A stretch of DNA of 64,000 nucleotides from Bacillota bacterium (GTDB lineage: Bacteria; Bacillota; UBA4882; UBA8346): contig JAEZFP010000041.1 of the NCBI GenBank assembly GCA_023417475.1, forward strand, positions 89,966 through 153,965, in the 5' to 3' direction. The notes under the pieces were generated by a model, which saw only the letters and a list, made by a program, of their open reading frames with translations, did no database searches and was not told where the DNA came from. Below are positions 39,709 through 48,244 of this stretch, piece after piece. A program made the translations under genes and the position numbers. Within the stretch, counting starts at the first letter, position 1. Each line of letters begins with the position of its first letter.

Positions 39709-40668
39709 ATGCTACCGAATACCTTGAAGCCCATGCTCGCCACTGCGGCGGAAAAACCATTCGACTCCCCGGAGTACGTCTACGAAATCAAGTGGGACGG
39801 CTACCGTTGTTTGGCGTTTTTAGACGGAGCGACGCGATTGCAAAGCCGCAATCTGAAAGATATTTCCCCTGTCTTTCCCGATCTTGGCCAATTGCATCAA
39901 CGGGCGAAACAATCGAGTCTGCTGCTTGACGGGGAGATCGTTGCGCTACGCGACGGCAAGCCCAGTTTTCGCGAACTCCAAAAACGGGCCCAACTGCGCA
40001 ATCCGGAACAGATCGCGCGGCTGACGGCCAAGATCCCCGTGGTTTATGTCGTATTTGATCTGCTATATCTAAACGGCGACTCCCTACTGGAACTGCCATT
40101 GACCCAACGCCGTCAGTTATTGGAAGAAAACATCACCCCCGCGGATGAGCTGATTCCTACCAGTCAAGTGCCCGGACGCGGCCTGGCTTATTTCAACGCC
40201 ACCGCCGAACTGGGTTTGGAAGGGGTCATCGCCAAAAAAACCGCCGCCCCGTATTTACCGGGGAAACGGGTTAAAACGTGGCTGAAGTTTAAACATAAAC
40301 GGAACGGGTTATTTATTGTATGCGGATTTATTGAAAATACGACATCCCGGGGCGCGCTCCGGTCGTTAATTTTAGGAGTCTACCGCGACGGCGTCCTCTG
40401 CTGGCGCGGCATGGTCGGGACCGGATTCACCATGCGCGAACTTGCCCTGATTCACCAGGAGTTGCGCCAAATAACGGTCGAGCCTTGTCCGTTCACCGGA
40501 ACCCCGTTGCGGCAATCCGGCGTTTATTGGGTCAAGCCGCTGATCACATGCGAAATTGAGTACCTCGAGCTTACCGACGACGGTAGTTTACGCCACCCAA
40601 CCTTTATTCGTTTCCGGCCCGATAAACAACCGGCCGACTGTCAATTGGAAGATTCGCATCTCACGTAG
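39709..40668 (+). CDS. ATP-dependent DNA ligase, LigD ligase-domain protein
   Basis: The 319-residue nucleotidyltransferase seals DNA breaks in Ku-dependent end joining. Motif I is YEIKWDGYRC, with the AMP-binding Lys near residue 29. LLLDGEIVAL (motif III region), EGVIAKKTAAPY (motif IV) and KTWLKFKHKRN (motif V) follow, then an OB-fold with GMVGTGFT. It has neither the polymerase nor the 3'-phosphoesterase domain of fused LigD. The polymerase domain is encoded by the next gene 21 bases on. Confidence 0.95.
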   Translation: MLPNTLKPMLATAAEKPFDSPEYVYEIKWDGYRCLAFLDGATRLQSRNLKDISPVFPDLGQLHQRAKQSSLLLDGEIVALRDGKPSFRELQKRAQLRNPEQIARLTAKIPVVYVVFDLLYLNGDSLLELPLTQRRQLLEENITPADELIPTSQVPGRGLAYFNATAELGLEGVIAKKTAAPYLPGKRVKTWLKFKHKRNGLFIVCGFIENTTSRGALRSLILGVYRDGVLCWRGMVGTGFTMRELALIHQELRQITVEPCPFTGTPLRQSGVYWVKPLITCEIEYLELTDDGSLRHPTFIRFRPDKQPADCQLEDSHLT

Positions 40669-40689
40669 GCTGATTTGGAGGGGTAATTC

Positions 40690-41574
40690 GTGCCGCCCAC
40701 GATAGTGATTAATAAATACCATATCCCGCTGAAAAATTTGGACAAAGTTTTTTGGCCTGACGAAGGTTATACCAAAGCGGATATCATGAAATATTACGCC
40801 GCAGTCTGGCCGCTGCTCGGTCCGCATTTGACAGACCGACCGGTCTCGCTGGTGCGCTATCCCGAAGGAATCACCGGCAATTTTTTTTATCAAAAAGATG
40901 TACCCGCTCCGCCCGAATGGGTAAAGACCGTCCCCATCGCCTCCGTGGACCGGGTGATTGATTACGCGCTACTAAACAATATCGAGACGCTGGTCTGGTC
41001 GATCAATTTGGGCTGTATCGAAGTGCATCCCTGGTTATCGCGGTTCCCGCAACTCGATCAGCCAACCTATGTCATTTTCGACCTTGATCCGATGGAACCG
41101 GCGACCTTTAGCGATTCGGTCAAAATTGCGCTTTATATCAAGATTCTCCTCAACGAACTCAACTTACAATCCTTTCCCAAAGTATCGGGCGCCACCGGGA
41201 TTCATATCTACCTGCCCGTTGATCCCATTTATTCATATGAAGCGACCAGCGCTTTTGTGAAACAGATCGGGGAAATTATCATCAAAACCTTTCCCCAACT
41301 GGCAACCAATGAACGGAAAATCGCCAACCGGGCCGGCAAAGTCTATATCGACCACTTACAAAATTTACGCGGCAAAACTATCGCTTCCGTCTATAGTATC
41401 CGGCCTTTCCCCGGCGCCCCGGTCTCCGTCCCCGTACGCTGGGAAGAGCTGCCCGACCTCCACCCCGGGATCTACAATATCGTGACCGCTCCAAAACGCT
41501 TTGAAAAATTGGGCGATTTATTTCAACCGCTTCTTTATCTGAAACAAAATATTCCCGCCCGGTTGCTGGGGTAA
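40690..41574 (+). CDS. LigD-type polymerase/primase domain protein
   Basis: The 294-residue PolDom protein starts at a GTG after GGAGGGG. It fits the archaeo-eukaryotic primase fold of LigD polymerases: LDKVFWPDEGYTKADIMKYY at the N-terminus, the segment PVSLVRYPEGI near residue 53, FFYQKDVP, then VIFDLDPME near 130 with the catalytic Asp pair, SGATGIHIYLPV near 165 and VYIDHLQNLRGKT near 215. In NHEJ it fills gaps at broken ends, preferring ribonucleotides. The operon with the ligase and the remote ku gene form a split NHEJ system. Confidence 0.95.
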   Translation: MPPTIVINKYHIPLKNLDKVFWPDEGYTKADIMKYYAAVWPLLGPHLTDRPVSLVRYPEGITGNFFYQKDVPAPPEWVKTVPIASVDRVIDYALLNNIETLVWSINLGCIEVHPWLSRFPQLDQPTYVIFDLDPMEPATFSDSVKIALYIKILLNELNLQSFPKVSGATGIHIYLPVDPIYSYEATSAFVKQIGEIIIKTFPQLATNERKIANRAGKVYIDHLQNLRGKTIASVYSIRPFPGAPVSVPVRWEELPDLHPGIYNIVTAPKRFEKLGDLFQPLLYLKQNIPARLLG

Positions 41575-41576
41575 AA

Positions 41577-41730
41577 CAAAAGAGCCCGCATTTACCAAGC
41601 CACTGAAAAACTTCCGCTCTGAAAGATTGACCTACAATATATAGTGATTAGCATGTTTTAGGCTATCAATATATTGTAGGTCAATGTTATTTCGAGCAGT
41701 TTTTCAGTGGCCTCGCATTTACAGGCTCTT
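41577..41730 (+). terminator. Terminator interrupted by a MITE-like element
   Basis: AAAAGAGCC (41577-41586) and GGCTCTT (41724-41730) look like the two arms of a normal terminator after the LigD polymerase gene. The loop sequence CGCATTTAC now occurs on both sides of a 118-base insertion, so the element landed in the loop. Confidence 0.7.
41596..41713. mobile_element. MITE-like palindromic element with 9-bp target duplication
   Basis: The ends GCCACTGAAAAAC (41599-41611) and GTTTTTCAGTGGC (41699-41711) are perfect inverted repeats, and the interior also pairs (TTGACCTACAATATAT with ATATATTGTAGGTCAA). CGCATTTAC stands at 41587-41595 and again at 41714-41722, a clean target-site duplication. 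There is no coding capacity. A close relative lies at 47004-47117. A transposase in trans would be required. Confidence 0.85.
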
Positions 41731-41748
41731 CATTGAATTCCTTTAATT

Positions 41749-42603
41749 TTAAAATGGCGAGGTATAAAAGACCGGCTCGCCGGCGACCAACCGGTTGCTC
41801 AGGCTCAGATCAAACTCGGCCACCAACGGCAAATGGTCGGAGATATAATTGTCGTCAATCCGGAAATCCCGCAATGAAAACTCCGGCGAAGCGAAGATGT
41901 AGTCCATGCGGGGAACGAGCACACCGTTTCTTGCCCGAAAGGTGCCCCGATCTTTCTGGCCGCTTTGAACTTGCGCGTCGACAAAACGGCCTTCAAACGC
42001 ATTTACTGAAACATCGCCGTCGGTACCGTTAAAATCGCCGGTGATGATTAACGGCCCGTCGGTCTGGGCGATAAATTGCTGAATCGCCCTAACCTGTTCC
42101 AAGCGGTCACTGTCCGAAAGCCCCAAGTGGGTCGTGACAAAGTTTACGCGCACCCCGCCCACCAATACCTGAACAAAACCGAAACTGCGCCGTTCCAAAC
42201 TGCCCGGCATCAATTCGGTAAAAACGCTGACCAAGGGGTAACGGCTAAGAATTAAATTTCCAAAATTGCCGTTATTCCGTTCCAACGAAGCCGAATAAGC
42301 GTAGCACATATTTAAACGGCGCGCCAACTCGCCGGGGATATCCTCAAACCGGCTCATGCTTGACCAACTCCGGTCGACTTCCTGCAAACCAACCAAGTCC
42401 GGATTGATCTCCGCGATATAACGGGCGATACTATCCAGATCATATTGGCCGTACCAGTTCACCCCGCCGTGAATATTGAGGGTTAAAACCTTTAACGTCA
42501 GCGTGTTGTCCTGCGTAGCGATCGCCTCCGCTTGCGCCGCCGCCGGTAACAGCAGCAAAAGGAAACATCCTATCCAGAGGATATATATTTTAAGTCGCTT
42601 CAA
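41749..42603 (-). CDS. Secreted endonuclease/exonuclease/phosphatase-family protein
   Basis: The 284-residue protein starts at a TTG after CGGAGGTATAAA. A signal peptide (YILWIGCFLLLLLPAAAQA) precedes an EEP domain. Metal and catalytic marks are TLNIHGG near residue 38, VGLQEVDRSW near 75 (Glu), NFVTTHLGLS near 155, ITGDFNGTDGD near 192 and the terminal SDHLPLVAEF (Asp-His). The family includes nucleases, sphingomyelinases and lipid or sugar phosphatases; the substrate cannot be told. It follows the FG-GAP gene by 15 bases, so they form an operon. Confidence 0.85.
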   Translation of the reverse strand: MKRLKIYILWIGCFLLLLLPAAAQAEAIATQDNTLTLKVLTLNIHGGVNWYGQYDLDSIARYIAEINPDLVGLQEVDRSWSSMSRFEDIPGELARRLNMCYAYSASLERNNGNFGNLILSRYPLVSVFTELMPGSLERRSFGFVQVLVGGVRVNFVTTHLGLSDSDRLEQVRAIQQFIAQTDGPLIITGDFNGTDGDVSVNAFEGRFVDAQVQSGQKDRGTFRARNGVLVPRMDYIFASPEFSLRDFRIDDNYISDHLPLVAEFDLSLSNRLVAGEPVFYTSPF

Positions 42604-42618
42604 TTTATACCTCCGCCT

Positions 42619-43605
42619 TTATTTGGACAAAACCATAAATCGTCGCGGATAAGCCACGGTCAAGATGACCGGGTCGGCATTGAGTTGACCCGCCACGGCT
42701 AAATCAACAAAACTGCTATTGAAGGTCTGCGCTTTTTGCAGAGCGACCAAGGCGCCGCTGGCATTCAGACCCCAGACATTCAAACATCCCGTGCTACTCG
42801 CCGTGAAAAGTCGCGGACCGTCAACGCCGCTTTTTACTTTCATCGCATAAATGACACCGTTTGGTTTGGCGATTCGCGCCTTTTCGCTCAACCGGTAATT
42901 TTCGGTCAACCCGTACATATGGAGTTGGCCGGGCCGGTTTTGGACTCCTTCGTCAATGAAGATCTCCGCTTTCCCGTCGTCGTTGAGATCGCCGGCGGTT
43001 AATCCGCGGATATTCCCAAATGTACCTGACGCTTGTCCCGCCATGACAAAGTTGCCGTCTTGGTATTGCCAAAACTGCACGACGTCGTCATATTGTTTGG
43101 TCGTAATCTTGCCAATCCCGGCAACCACCAATTCCGTTCGACCGTCGCCGTTGAGATCGGCGCCGGAGATCAACAGCGGTTTCATGTTATGGCTGCCCCG
43201 TTTCACCAGATTTAAAGTGCCGTTCTGGTGCTGAAATAGGTAAAAATTGGTCTCGGTCAGTATCAACAACTGATTTTGGGCCCCTTCGAACTTGCCCGAC
43301 GCCACCCATAACACACTGCGGTCTTCAAACAAATTGGGGCTTTGCCACTTGACGGTCGGCTGGCCGTCGCTGCCCAACACCATCCAATACGCAAAAAGTT
43401 CCCGGCTGGTATAGTTTTTGCCGCAAACCACAAACTCGCTGGAATTGTCCTGATCAAGATCGGTCTCTTGTACCTGAAAGAGACTTTCCATTAAAAACCG
43501 ATCGTCTTTAAACGTTGTTTTATAATCGCCGAAATTCGCGGCAATCTGCATAAACAACAGACCGATGAGAAAGAATATCCACTTGTGGGAGAGCGATTTT
43601 TGCAT
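42619..43605 (-). CDS. Secreted FG-GAP/VCBS-repeat beta-propeller protein
   Basis: A 328-residue protein has a signal peptide (MQKSLSHKWIFFLIGLLFMQIAA). It carries repeats carrying calcium-type loops such as ETDLDQDNSSEFVV, GADLNGDGRTELVV and AGDLNDDGKAEIFI, spaced by 40-60 residues. This is the pattern of FG-GAP or VCBS beta-propellers, which bind ligands outside the cell. No enzyme motif is seen. The tail (VAYPRRFMVLSK) has no wall anchor. It is cotranscribed with the EEP-family gene. Confidence 0.8.
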   Translation of the reverse strand: MQKSLSHKWIFFLIGLLFMQIAANFGDYKTTFKDDRFLMESLFQVQETDLDQDNSSEFVVCGKNYTSRELFAYWMVLGSDGQPTVKWQSPNLFEDRSVLWVASGKFEGAQNQLLILTETNFYLFQHQNGTLNLVKRGSHNMKPLLISGADLNGDGRTELVVAGIGKITTKQYDDVVQFWQYQDGNFVMAGQASGTFGNIRGLTAGDLNDDGKAEIFIDEGVQNRPGQLHMYGLTENYRLSEKARIAKPNGVIYAMKVKSGVDGPRLFTASSTGCLNVWGLNASGALVALQKAQTFNSSFVDLAVAGQLNADPVILTVAYPRRFMVLSK

Positions 43606-43684
43606 CGTTATCTTCCTTTCTTATATTAACATCATCTCTTTTCCAAAATTAATGGGTTTGGATAATATATTGGCGGACTGCTTA

Positions 43685-43897
43685 GAAAATAGACTTCGCT
43701 TGTTCCAATTGTTAGCTTTTGAGAAAATATCCCATGGCGCCCCCTCTCTTCCACCGCTTCGAACCGGCTGTCATTCAAAAGAGAGGGGGATCGTAAAACG
43801 TTTGATCAAGTATTGGCTATCGAAGGGGGGTGAGTCGCGCCCCATTTTCATTCCTTCGCTTGCCCCGGCGCGCCGGGGTGGCCGACTACCTAGAAAT
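43685..43897. repeat. Dispersed repeat module C, copy 2
   Basis: Nearly identical to 37217-37427, but its tail (CTTGCCCCGGCGCGCCGGGG then GGCCGACTACCTAGAAATT) matches the tail of module B better than that of C copy 1, so the modules have exchanged ends. Confidence 0.85.
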
Positions 43898-43905
43898 TAA
43901 CTTTT

Positions 43906-43980
43906 GGGCCGATGTCGTCACCTGATTTTCTTAATTCGCTTGCGCGAGCAGCGACGGGTAGCTAGCGTGGACGACTATTT
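43906..43980. repeat. Dispersed repeat module A, copy 2
   Basis: GGGCCGATGTCGTCACC through CGCTTGCGCGAGCAGCGACG to GCTAGCGTGGACGACT matches the copies at 36909 and 49648. It follows module C directly. Confidence 0.85.
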
Positions 43981-44087
43981 AACAATTAACAATTCGCGCT
44001 CCACCGGAATCTTTCCTTCCGGTATGGCCTTGGATAAAAACGGTAATAATACTAATGTTCCGAGCTAAGGAGGTATAAAATCAACCA

Positions 44088-44171
44088 ATGCGACCCCAAA
44101 AATTTTTGTGCTGCTTCCTCAGCGGGTTATTGTGTTGCGCCCGATATGAAAGATTTTCCACATGCGTATAA
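44088..44171 (+). CDS. Possible 27-residue Cys-rich peptide
   Basis: A short frame (MRPQKFLCCFLSGLLCCARY and seven more residues) lies 14 bases beyond a perfect AAGGAGGT. It holds five Cys and a hydrophobic core. The spacing is longer than ideal and no family is known, so it may be chance or a leader peptide for the downstream operon. Confidence 0.25.
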   Translation: MRPQKFLCCFLSGLLCCARYERFSTCV

Positions 44172-44291
44172 GTCCTTGTCAACAAGGCTATATTATTATA
44201 GAAATTGCGCTGGCTATGTTTAATTTATTTCAACGCGATCGTCCCAAAAACCGATCGTGCGACGTATCTAGTTTAGGAAAGGGGGATAGTG

Positions 44292-45329
44292 ATGACCCGA
44301 GAGGAATTGGCGGAAAAAAACAAACAAGACCTGGTTGAGATCGCCAAGTCATTAGGAGTGAAGGGGATTACAAAACTGACTCGGGAAGATCTCATCGAAC
44401 ACATTATACTATTGGACCCTCCGTTCTCTGCCAATCCTGATCATGAAAAGGAGATCGCACAACATCTGTGCCGGACAATGGTTCAAGTTGACGCGTTAAA
44501 CCCACCACCTTTGCCCGAGCATTTGTTGGGGGTCAATGTTGCCGAAGAACGAGAACAACATATCCCTTTGGATTATAACGTTACCAAAATTGTGTTAATG
44601 GTTCGCGATCCCTACTGGTTATACACATACTGGTGTGTCAGCGACGAAACCAGAGATCAGATTGGCCAAATCCGTTCTTGGGAACAGCTTTCGTTAACGT
44701 TACGGGTGTATGACGTTACCGAGGTCCAGTTTGACGGCTCCAACAGTAATTACTATTTCGATATTAGCGTGGATCGCCAATGCAAAAATTGGTATGTTCA
44801 TGTCGGCGGCCCCAATCGTTCTTTCTGTATTGACCTGGGATTCATTATGGATAACGGGGCCTTTTATACCATTGCCCGTTCAAATTCGGTATTAACGCCA
44901 CGCGACAATGTCTCCGACATCATTGACGAAGAATGGTTGGTCATTGAGGAAGACTTTAACCGGCTTTATCGTTTGGCCGGTGGTGGCTCGGGCAATAGTT
45001 CCGCGGCATTGGTTGAATCGCTGATCAAACGACTTGAGCGCGAGATGAGTTCGGGAGCTGTCAGCAGCCTTTCCAGTCCCACCAAATACCAGCCGAACGA
45101 ACGGAAATTCTGGATGGTTGTCAATACCGAGCTGATTGTTTACGGGGCGACCGAACCCGACGCGCAGGTCGAGATTCAGGGACAACTCATTCAGTTACGG
45201 CCTGATGGCACCTTTACCATGCGATTCGCCTTACCCGACGGCACTCAATATATTCCGGTAACAGGTCACTCAGCCGATGGGGTTGACGCTATCACCATTA
45301 CCCCGATCGTTTCAAAACAGACCCAGTAA
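44292..45329 (+). CDS. DUF4912 protein with N-terminal SAP/Rho-like domain
   Basis: The 345-residue product is read from the ATG at 44292, behind GAAAGGGGG. Residues 1-35 form a Rho-N/SAP-type helix pair (EKNKQDLVEIAKSLGVKGIT..LTREDLIEHI). Residues 80-210 carry the DUF4912 core, with VLMVRDPYWLYTYWCVSDET, LTLRVYDVTEVQFDGSN and a carbohydrate-module look. The C-terminal 80 residues form a small strand-rich domain (FWMVVNTELIVYGATEPDAQVEI). Genes of this type often accompany GH57 branching enzymes, as here (10 bases apart), which suggests a glycogen-related scaffold. Confidence 0.85.
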   Translation: MTREELAEKNKQDLVEIAKSLGVKGITKLTREDLIEHIILLDPPFSANPDHEKEIAQHLCRTMVQVDALNPPPLPEHLLGVNVAEEREQHIPLDYNVTKIVLMVRDPYWLYTYWCVSDETRDQIGQIRSWEQLSLTLRVYDVTEVQFDGSNSNYYFDISVDRQCKNWYVHVGGPNRSFCIDLGFIMDNGAFYTIARSNSVLTPRDNVSDIIDEEWLVIEEDFNRLYRLAGGGSGNSSAALVESLIKRLEREMSSGAVSSLSSPTKYQPNERKFWMVVNTELIVYGATEPDAQVEIQGQLIQLRPDGTFTMRFALPDGTQYIPVTGHSADGVDAITITPIVSKQTQ

Positions 45330-45347
45330 GGAAGAGGAGTGTTGTCC

Positions 45348-46976
45348 ATGGAACGCGGCTATCTGGCCTTGGTTCTTCATTCGCATTTGCCGTTTGTCAG
45401 GCATCCCGAACTACCTGAATTTTTAGAGGAAAATTGGTTTTACGAAGCAATTACCGAAACATACATCCCCTTGCTCAAAGTATTTCAAGGTTTAGCCAAT
45501 GACGGAATCAATTTTCGGGTTACCGTCAGCCTATCCCCACCTTTGCTCGCAATGTTTAAAGACGATCTCCTCCAACGGCGCTATCGGGAAAAACTTGAAA
45601 AACTCATTGAGCTCGCTGAGAAAGAAGTTGAGCGTACCCGTTGGCTACCCCAATTTCATGAGGTAGCTTTAATGTATCTTGAGCATTTTCGCTATTGTCA
45701 TTACTTTTTTGCCGAAAAATACCGTTGTGATTTGACAATTCCCTTTAAGGAACTGCAAGACGCCGGTTTTCTTGAGATTATCACCTGCGCGGCGACGCAT
45801 GGCTTTTTACCGTTGATGGTCAATCAGACCGCGGCCCGGGCGCAGATTAAACTAGCCGTGGATCAACACCGCCAAATCCTGGGCAAACCCCCACGGGGTA
45901 TTTGGCTTCCCGAATGCGGTTACCAACCGGGAATTGACGAACTGTTGCGGCGGGAAGGCATCCGCTTCTTTTTCACTGACGCCCACGGGATCCTGCACGC
46001 TTCACCACGTCCCAAATACGGTGTCTTCGCACCGGTTTATTGCCCCTCCGGCGTTGCGGCGTTCGGCCGGGACCTGGAATCCTCCAAACAAGTTTGGAGT
46101 GCGGATGAAGGCTATCCCGGCGATTACGACTACCGGGACTTTTATCGCGATATTGGCTTTGATCTGGAATATGACTATGTCCGACCCTATTTGCCGGAAT
46201 GCGGCCTCCGCACCTTCACGGGGATTAAATATCACCGGATCACCGGCCGAACCACGGACAAGCAACCTTATAACCTATGGGCCGCCCGGGAAAAAGCGGC
46301 GCTCCACGCGGGCAACTTTATGTTCAACCGGGAAAAACAGATTGAGTATGTCGCCTCAATGCTCGATCGCAAACCGATCGTTGTTTCGCCCTACGATGCC
46401 GAATTATACGGGCATTGGTGGTTTGAAGGACCGATGTGGCTAAACTTCCTCATTCGTAAAATTACCTATGATCAGAAAACCATTAAACTGATTTCACCCA
46501 TCGACTACCTGGAGATGTATCCGCGCAATCAAGTTTCGGTTCCTTCCATGTCGAGCTGGGGTTATAAAGGGTATAACGAGGTTTGGCTGGAAGGCAGCAA
46601 CGACTGGATTTACCGGCATCTGCATCAAGTAGCCGACCGGATGGTAGAGTTAGCAAGCAGCTTCCCTGTCGCCGACGGCGATTTAAAACGCGCCCTTAAT
46701 CAGGCCGCCCGGGAACTACTGCTCCTCCAGAGCAGTGACTGGGCATTTATCATGAAAACCGGAACCATGGTCGATTATGCCGTAAAACGGACGAAAAACC
46801 ATATCCACCGCTTCCACAATCTCTATGAGCAAATTAAACTGAACCGGATCGATCCGGGCTATTTAGCGGAGTTGGAGGGAAAAGACAATATTTTCCCCAA
46901 TTTAAGCTACCAGATCTATAATCCAAACCAAGTCACCCCGGATCCGCTATCGGAGGTCGCGGCAGCCCACTTATAA
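45348..46976 (+). CDS. GH57-family 1,4-alpha-glucan branching enzyme
   Basis: The 542-residue protein is read from the ATG at 45348, nine bases after AAGAGGAG. GH57 branching enzymes cut alpha-1,4 chains and reattach them by alpha-1,6 links in glycogen. Marks are LALVLHSHLPFVRHPE at the N-terminus, the nucleophile Glu189 in GIWLPECGYQPG, the acid Asp in VVSPYDAELYGHWWFEGP near 345, and the C-terminal helical DUF1957 part (LLLLQSSDWAFIMKTGTM). It matches the Thermococcus/Thermus-type enzyme and forms an operon with DUF4912. Confidence 0.95.
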   Translation: MERGYLALVLHSHLPFVRHPELPEFLEENWFYEAITETYIPLLKVFQGLANDGINFRVTVSLSPPLLAMFKDDLLQRRYREKLEKLIELAEKEVERTRWLPQFHEVALMYLEHFRYCHYFFAEKYRCDLTIPFKELQDAGFLEIITCAATHGFLPLMVNQTAARAQIKLAVDQHRQILGKPPRGIWLPECGYQPGIDELLRREGIRFFFTDAHGILHASPRPKYGVFAPVYCPSGVAAFGRDLESSKQVWSADEGYPGDYDYRDFYRDIGFDLEYDYVRPYLPECGLRTFTGIKYHRITGRTTDKQPYNLWAAREKAALHAGNFMFNREKQIEYVASMLDRKPIVVSPYDAELYGHWWFEGPMWLNFLIRKITYDQKTIKLISPIDYLEMYPRNQVSVPSMSSWGYKGYNEVWLEGSNDWIYRHLHQVADRMVELASSFPVADGDLKRALNQAARELLLLQSSDWAFIMKTGTMVDYAVKRTKNHIHRFHNLYEQIKLNRIDPGYLAELEGKDNIFPNLSYQIYNPNQVTPDPLSEVAAAHL

Positions 46977-47003
46977 AAAAAGCAACCCGTTCCAGGCAAA
47001 AAA

Positions 47004-47117
47004 GTCACTGAAAAACCTCCGCTCTGAAAGATTGACCTACAATAGATAGTGAGTAGCTTGTTTTAGGCTATCAATATACTGTAGGTCAATGTTATTTTCG
47101 AGCAGTTTTTCAGTGGC
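47004..47117. mobile_element. MITE-like palindrome, second copy
   Basis: GTCACTGAAAAAC at the left and GTTTTTCAGTGGC at the right flank an interior nearly identical to 41599-41711, with a few substitutions. It shows no clear flanking duplication of its own. Confidence 0.8.
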
Positions 47118-47291
47118 CTCTGCAATAGCCCTTTTTGAGTCACATATTAGCCTGGCTTTGTAGCGAAACTCACCCCATTTTTATGGGCAACAAAGCGTGG
47201 GGTTACCCTCTCTTGGATAAGAGAGGGCGAGGGTGAGTTCCTAAAAATTACCGCTATATTTTATCTTTTGGTATTTTTTGCGACAGCCCCA

Positions 47292-47319
47292 ATGTTATTT
47301 TGAGCAGTTTTTCAGTGGC
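47292..47319. mobile_element. Right-end fragment of the same MITE family
   Basis: ATGTTATTTTGAGCAG and the terminal GTTTTTCAGTGGC repeat the last 28 bases of the element. CCAGGCA follows at 47322-47328 and also stands at 46992-46998, before the left end of the full copy. Confidence 0.75.
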
Positions 47320-47373
47320 TCCCAGGCAGAATATGGTTTTTTTGATACCAAGTTGCTGAAAAAAGGGAGCCAA

Positions 47374-48120
47374 TTAATAAAAAACTTCGTCCAGGCATAA
47401 TCCGCATGCCGGAGCGGTTGGACCGGCGGCTTTCCGGTCCTTGGCCGCGATCACCGCTTGGAACTCCGCCAAAGTCACTCGCTTCGTCCCAACCAGCAAA
47501 AGCGTTCCCATAATATTGCGTACCATATGATAAAGAAATCCGTCGGCATTGATCGTCATTCGGATCATTGGTCCGGATTGCGTAATATCACAGGAGTGGA
47601 CCGTTCGCTCGGTGGTTTTTACCGCTGAACCGGATGCTTGAAACGATTTGAAATCATGCGTTCCCACAATGACTTGCGCCGCTTGGACCATCTCCTGCCA
47701 ATCCAAAGGGTAGCGGTACCAATAGACAAACGGACGCTCAAAAACCGGTCGAATCTGATGATTATAGACAGTATAGGAATAGGTCTTCGCTTTTGCGCGA
47801 TAACGGGCATGGAAATCCGCCTCAACCTCAGCTGTCTCCAGAATAACAATATCATCAGGCAATAAGGCGTTTAAAGCCTTTAAAAACGCCGATGATGACA
47901 GTGTACTCTCGGTAAAAAAATTCACGACCTGACCCCGGGCATGAACTCCGGCATCCGTCCGTCCCGCACCGGTTATCGTCACATTTTCTCCGGTCAGCTT
48001 GGCAATCCTGGCTTCCAACGTTCCTTGAATCGTATTCAATCCCACCCGTTGTCGCTGAAAACCCGCATATTCGCTGCCATCATAGGCGATGACCATTTTT
48101 ATATTGCGCCTTGTGCTCAT
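47374..48120 (-). CDS. truA: tRNA pseudouridine(38-40) synthase TruA
   Basis: TruA modifies U38-U40 in tRNA anticodon stems. The 248-residue product has KMVIAYDGSEYAGFQRQ at the N-terminus, the catalytic Asp in GAGRTDAGVHARGQVVNF near residue 52, DDIVILETAEVEADFHARY and the C-terminal FLYHMVRNIMGTLLLVG. It follows the ribosomal block after rplQ. The usual neighbours (ecf transporter genes, rplM, rpsI) are absent. Confidence 0.95.
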   Translation of the reverse strand: MSTRRNIKMVIAYDGSEYAGFQRQRVGLNTIQGTLEARIAKLTGENVTITGAGRTDAGVHARGQVVNFFTESTLSSSAFLKALNALLPDDIVILETAEVEADFHARYRAKAKTYSYTVYNHQIRPVFERPFVYWYRYPLDWQEMVQAAQVIVGTHDFKSFQASGSAVKTTERTVHSCDITQSGPMIRMTINADGFLYHMVRNIMGTLLLVGTKRVTLAEFQAVIAAKDRKAAGPTAPACGLCLDEVFY

Positions 48121-48186
48121 GACCCCTCTTTGGTTTTAAGAATTGGATTACCAAACCAGCAACATAAGCTCGGATATAAATAAATC

Positions 48187-48219
48187 AGGGTCCGCTTCGG
48201 AAATCCGAAACCGACCCTA
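48187..48219 (-). terminator. Hairpin ending the ribosomal operon
   Basis: The minus strand reads AGGGTC, GGT, TTCGGA, two loop bases, TCCGAA, GCG, GACCCT, an interrupted long stem followed by GATTTATTT. It lies 25 bases after rplQ and before truA. Confidence 0.7.
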
Positions 48220-48244
48220 GTTACCTGAAAACCAGCGGTAATAA

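Larger units (their letters stand above)
43606..44291. other. Long intergenic region with repeats and an upstream leader
   Basis: About 690 bases. The first half is made of repeat modules C and A. From 43999 there is a hairpin (ACCGGAA/TTCCGGT). At 44067-44074 a perfect AAGGAGGT precedes a 27-codon frame (44088-44171). A weak promoter-like TTGTCA-17-TAGAAA starts near 44177, ahead of the DUF4912 gene. Confidence 0.6.
46977..47373. other. Intergenic region built of nested repeat elements
   Basis: Nearly 400 bases without a gene. It holds a full MITE-like palindrome (47004-47117), a second right end of the same family (47292-47319) and another inverted repeat (AACTCACCC at 47167, GGGTGAGTT at 47231). 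CCAGGCA appears at both outer borders. Confidence 0.7.
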
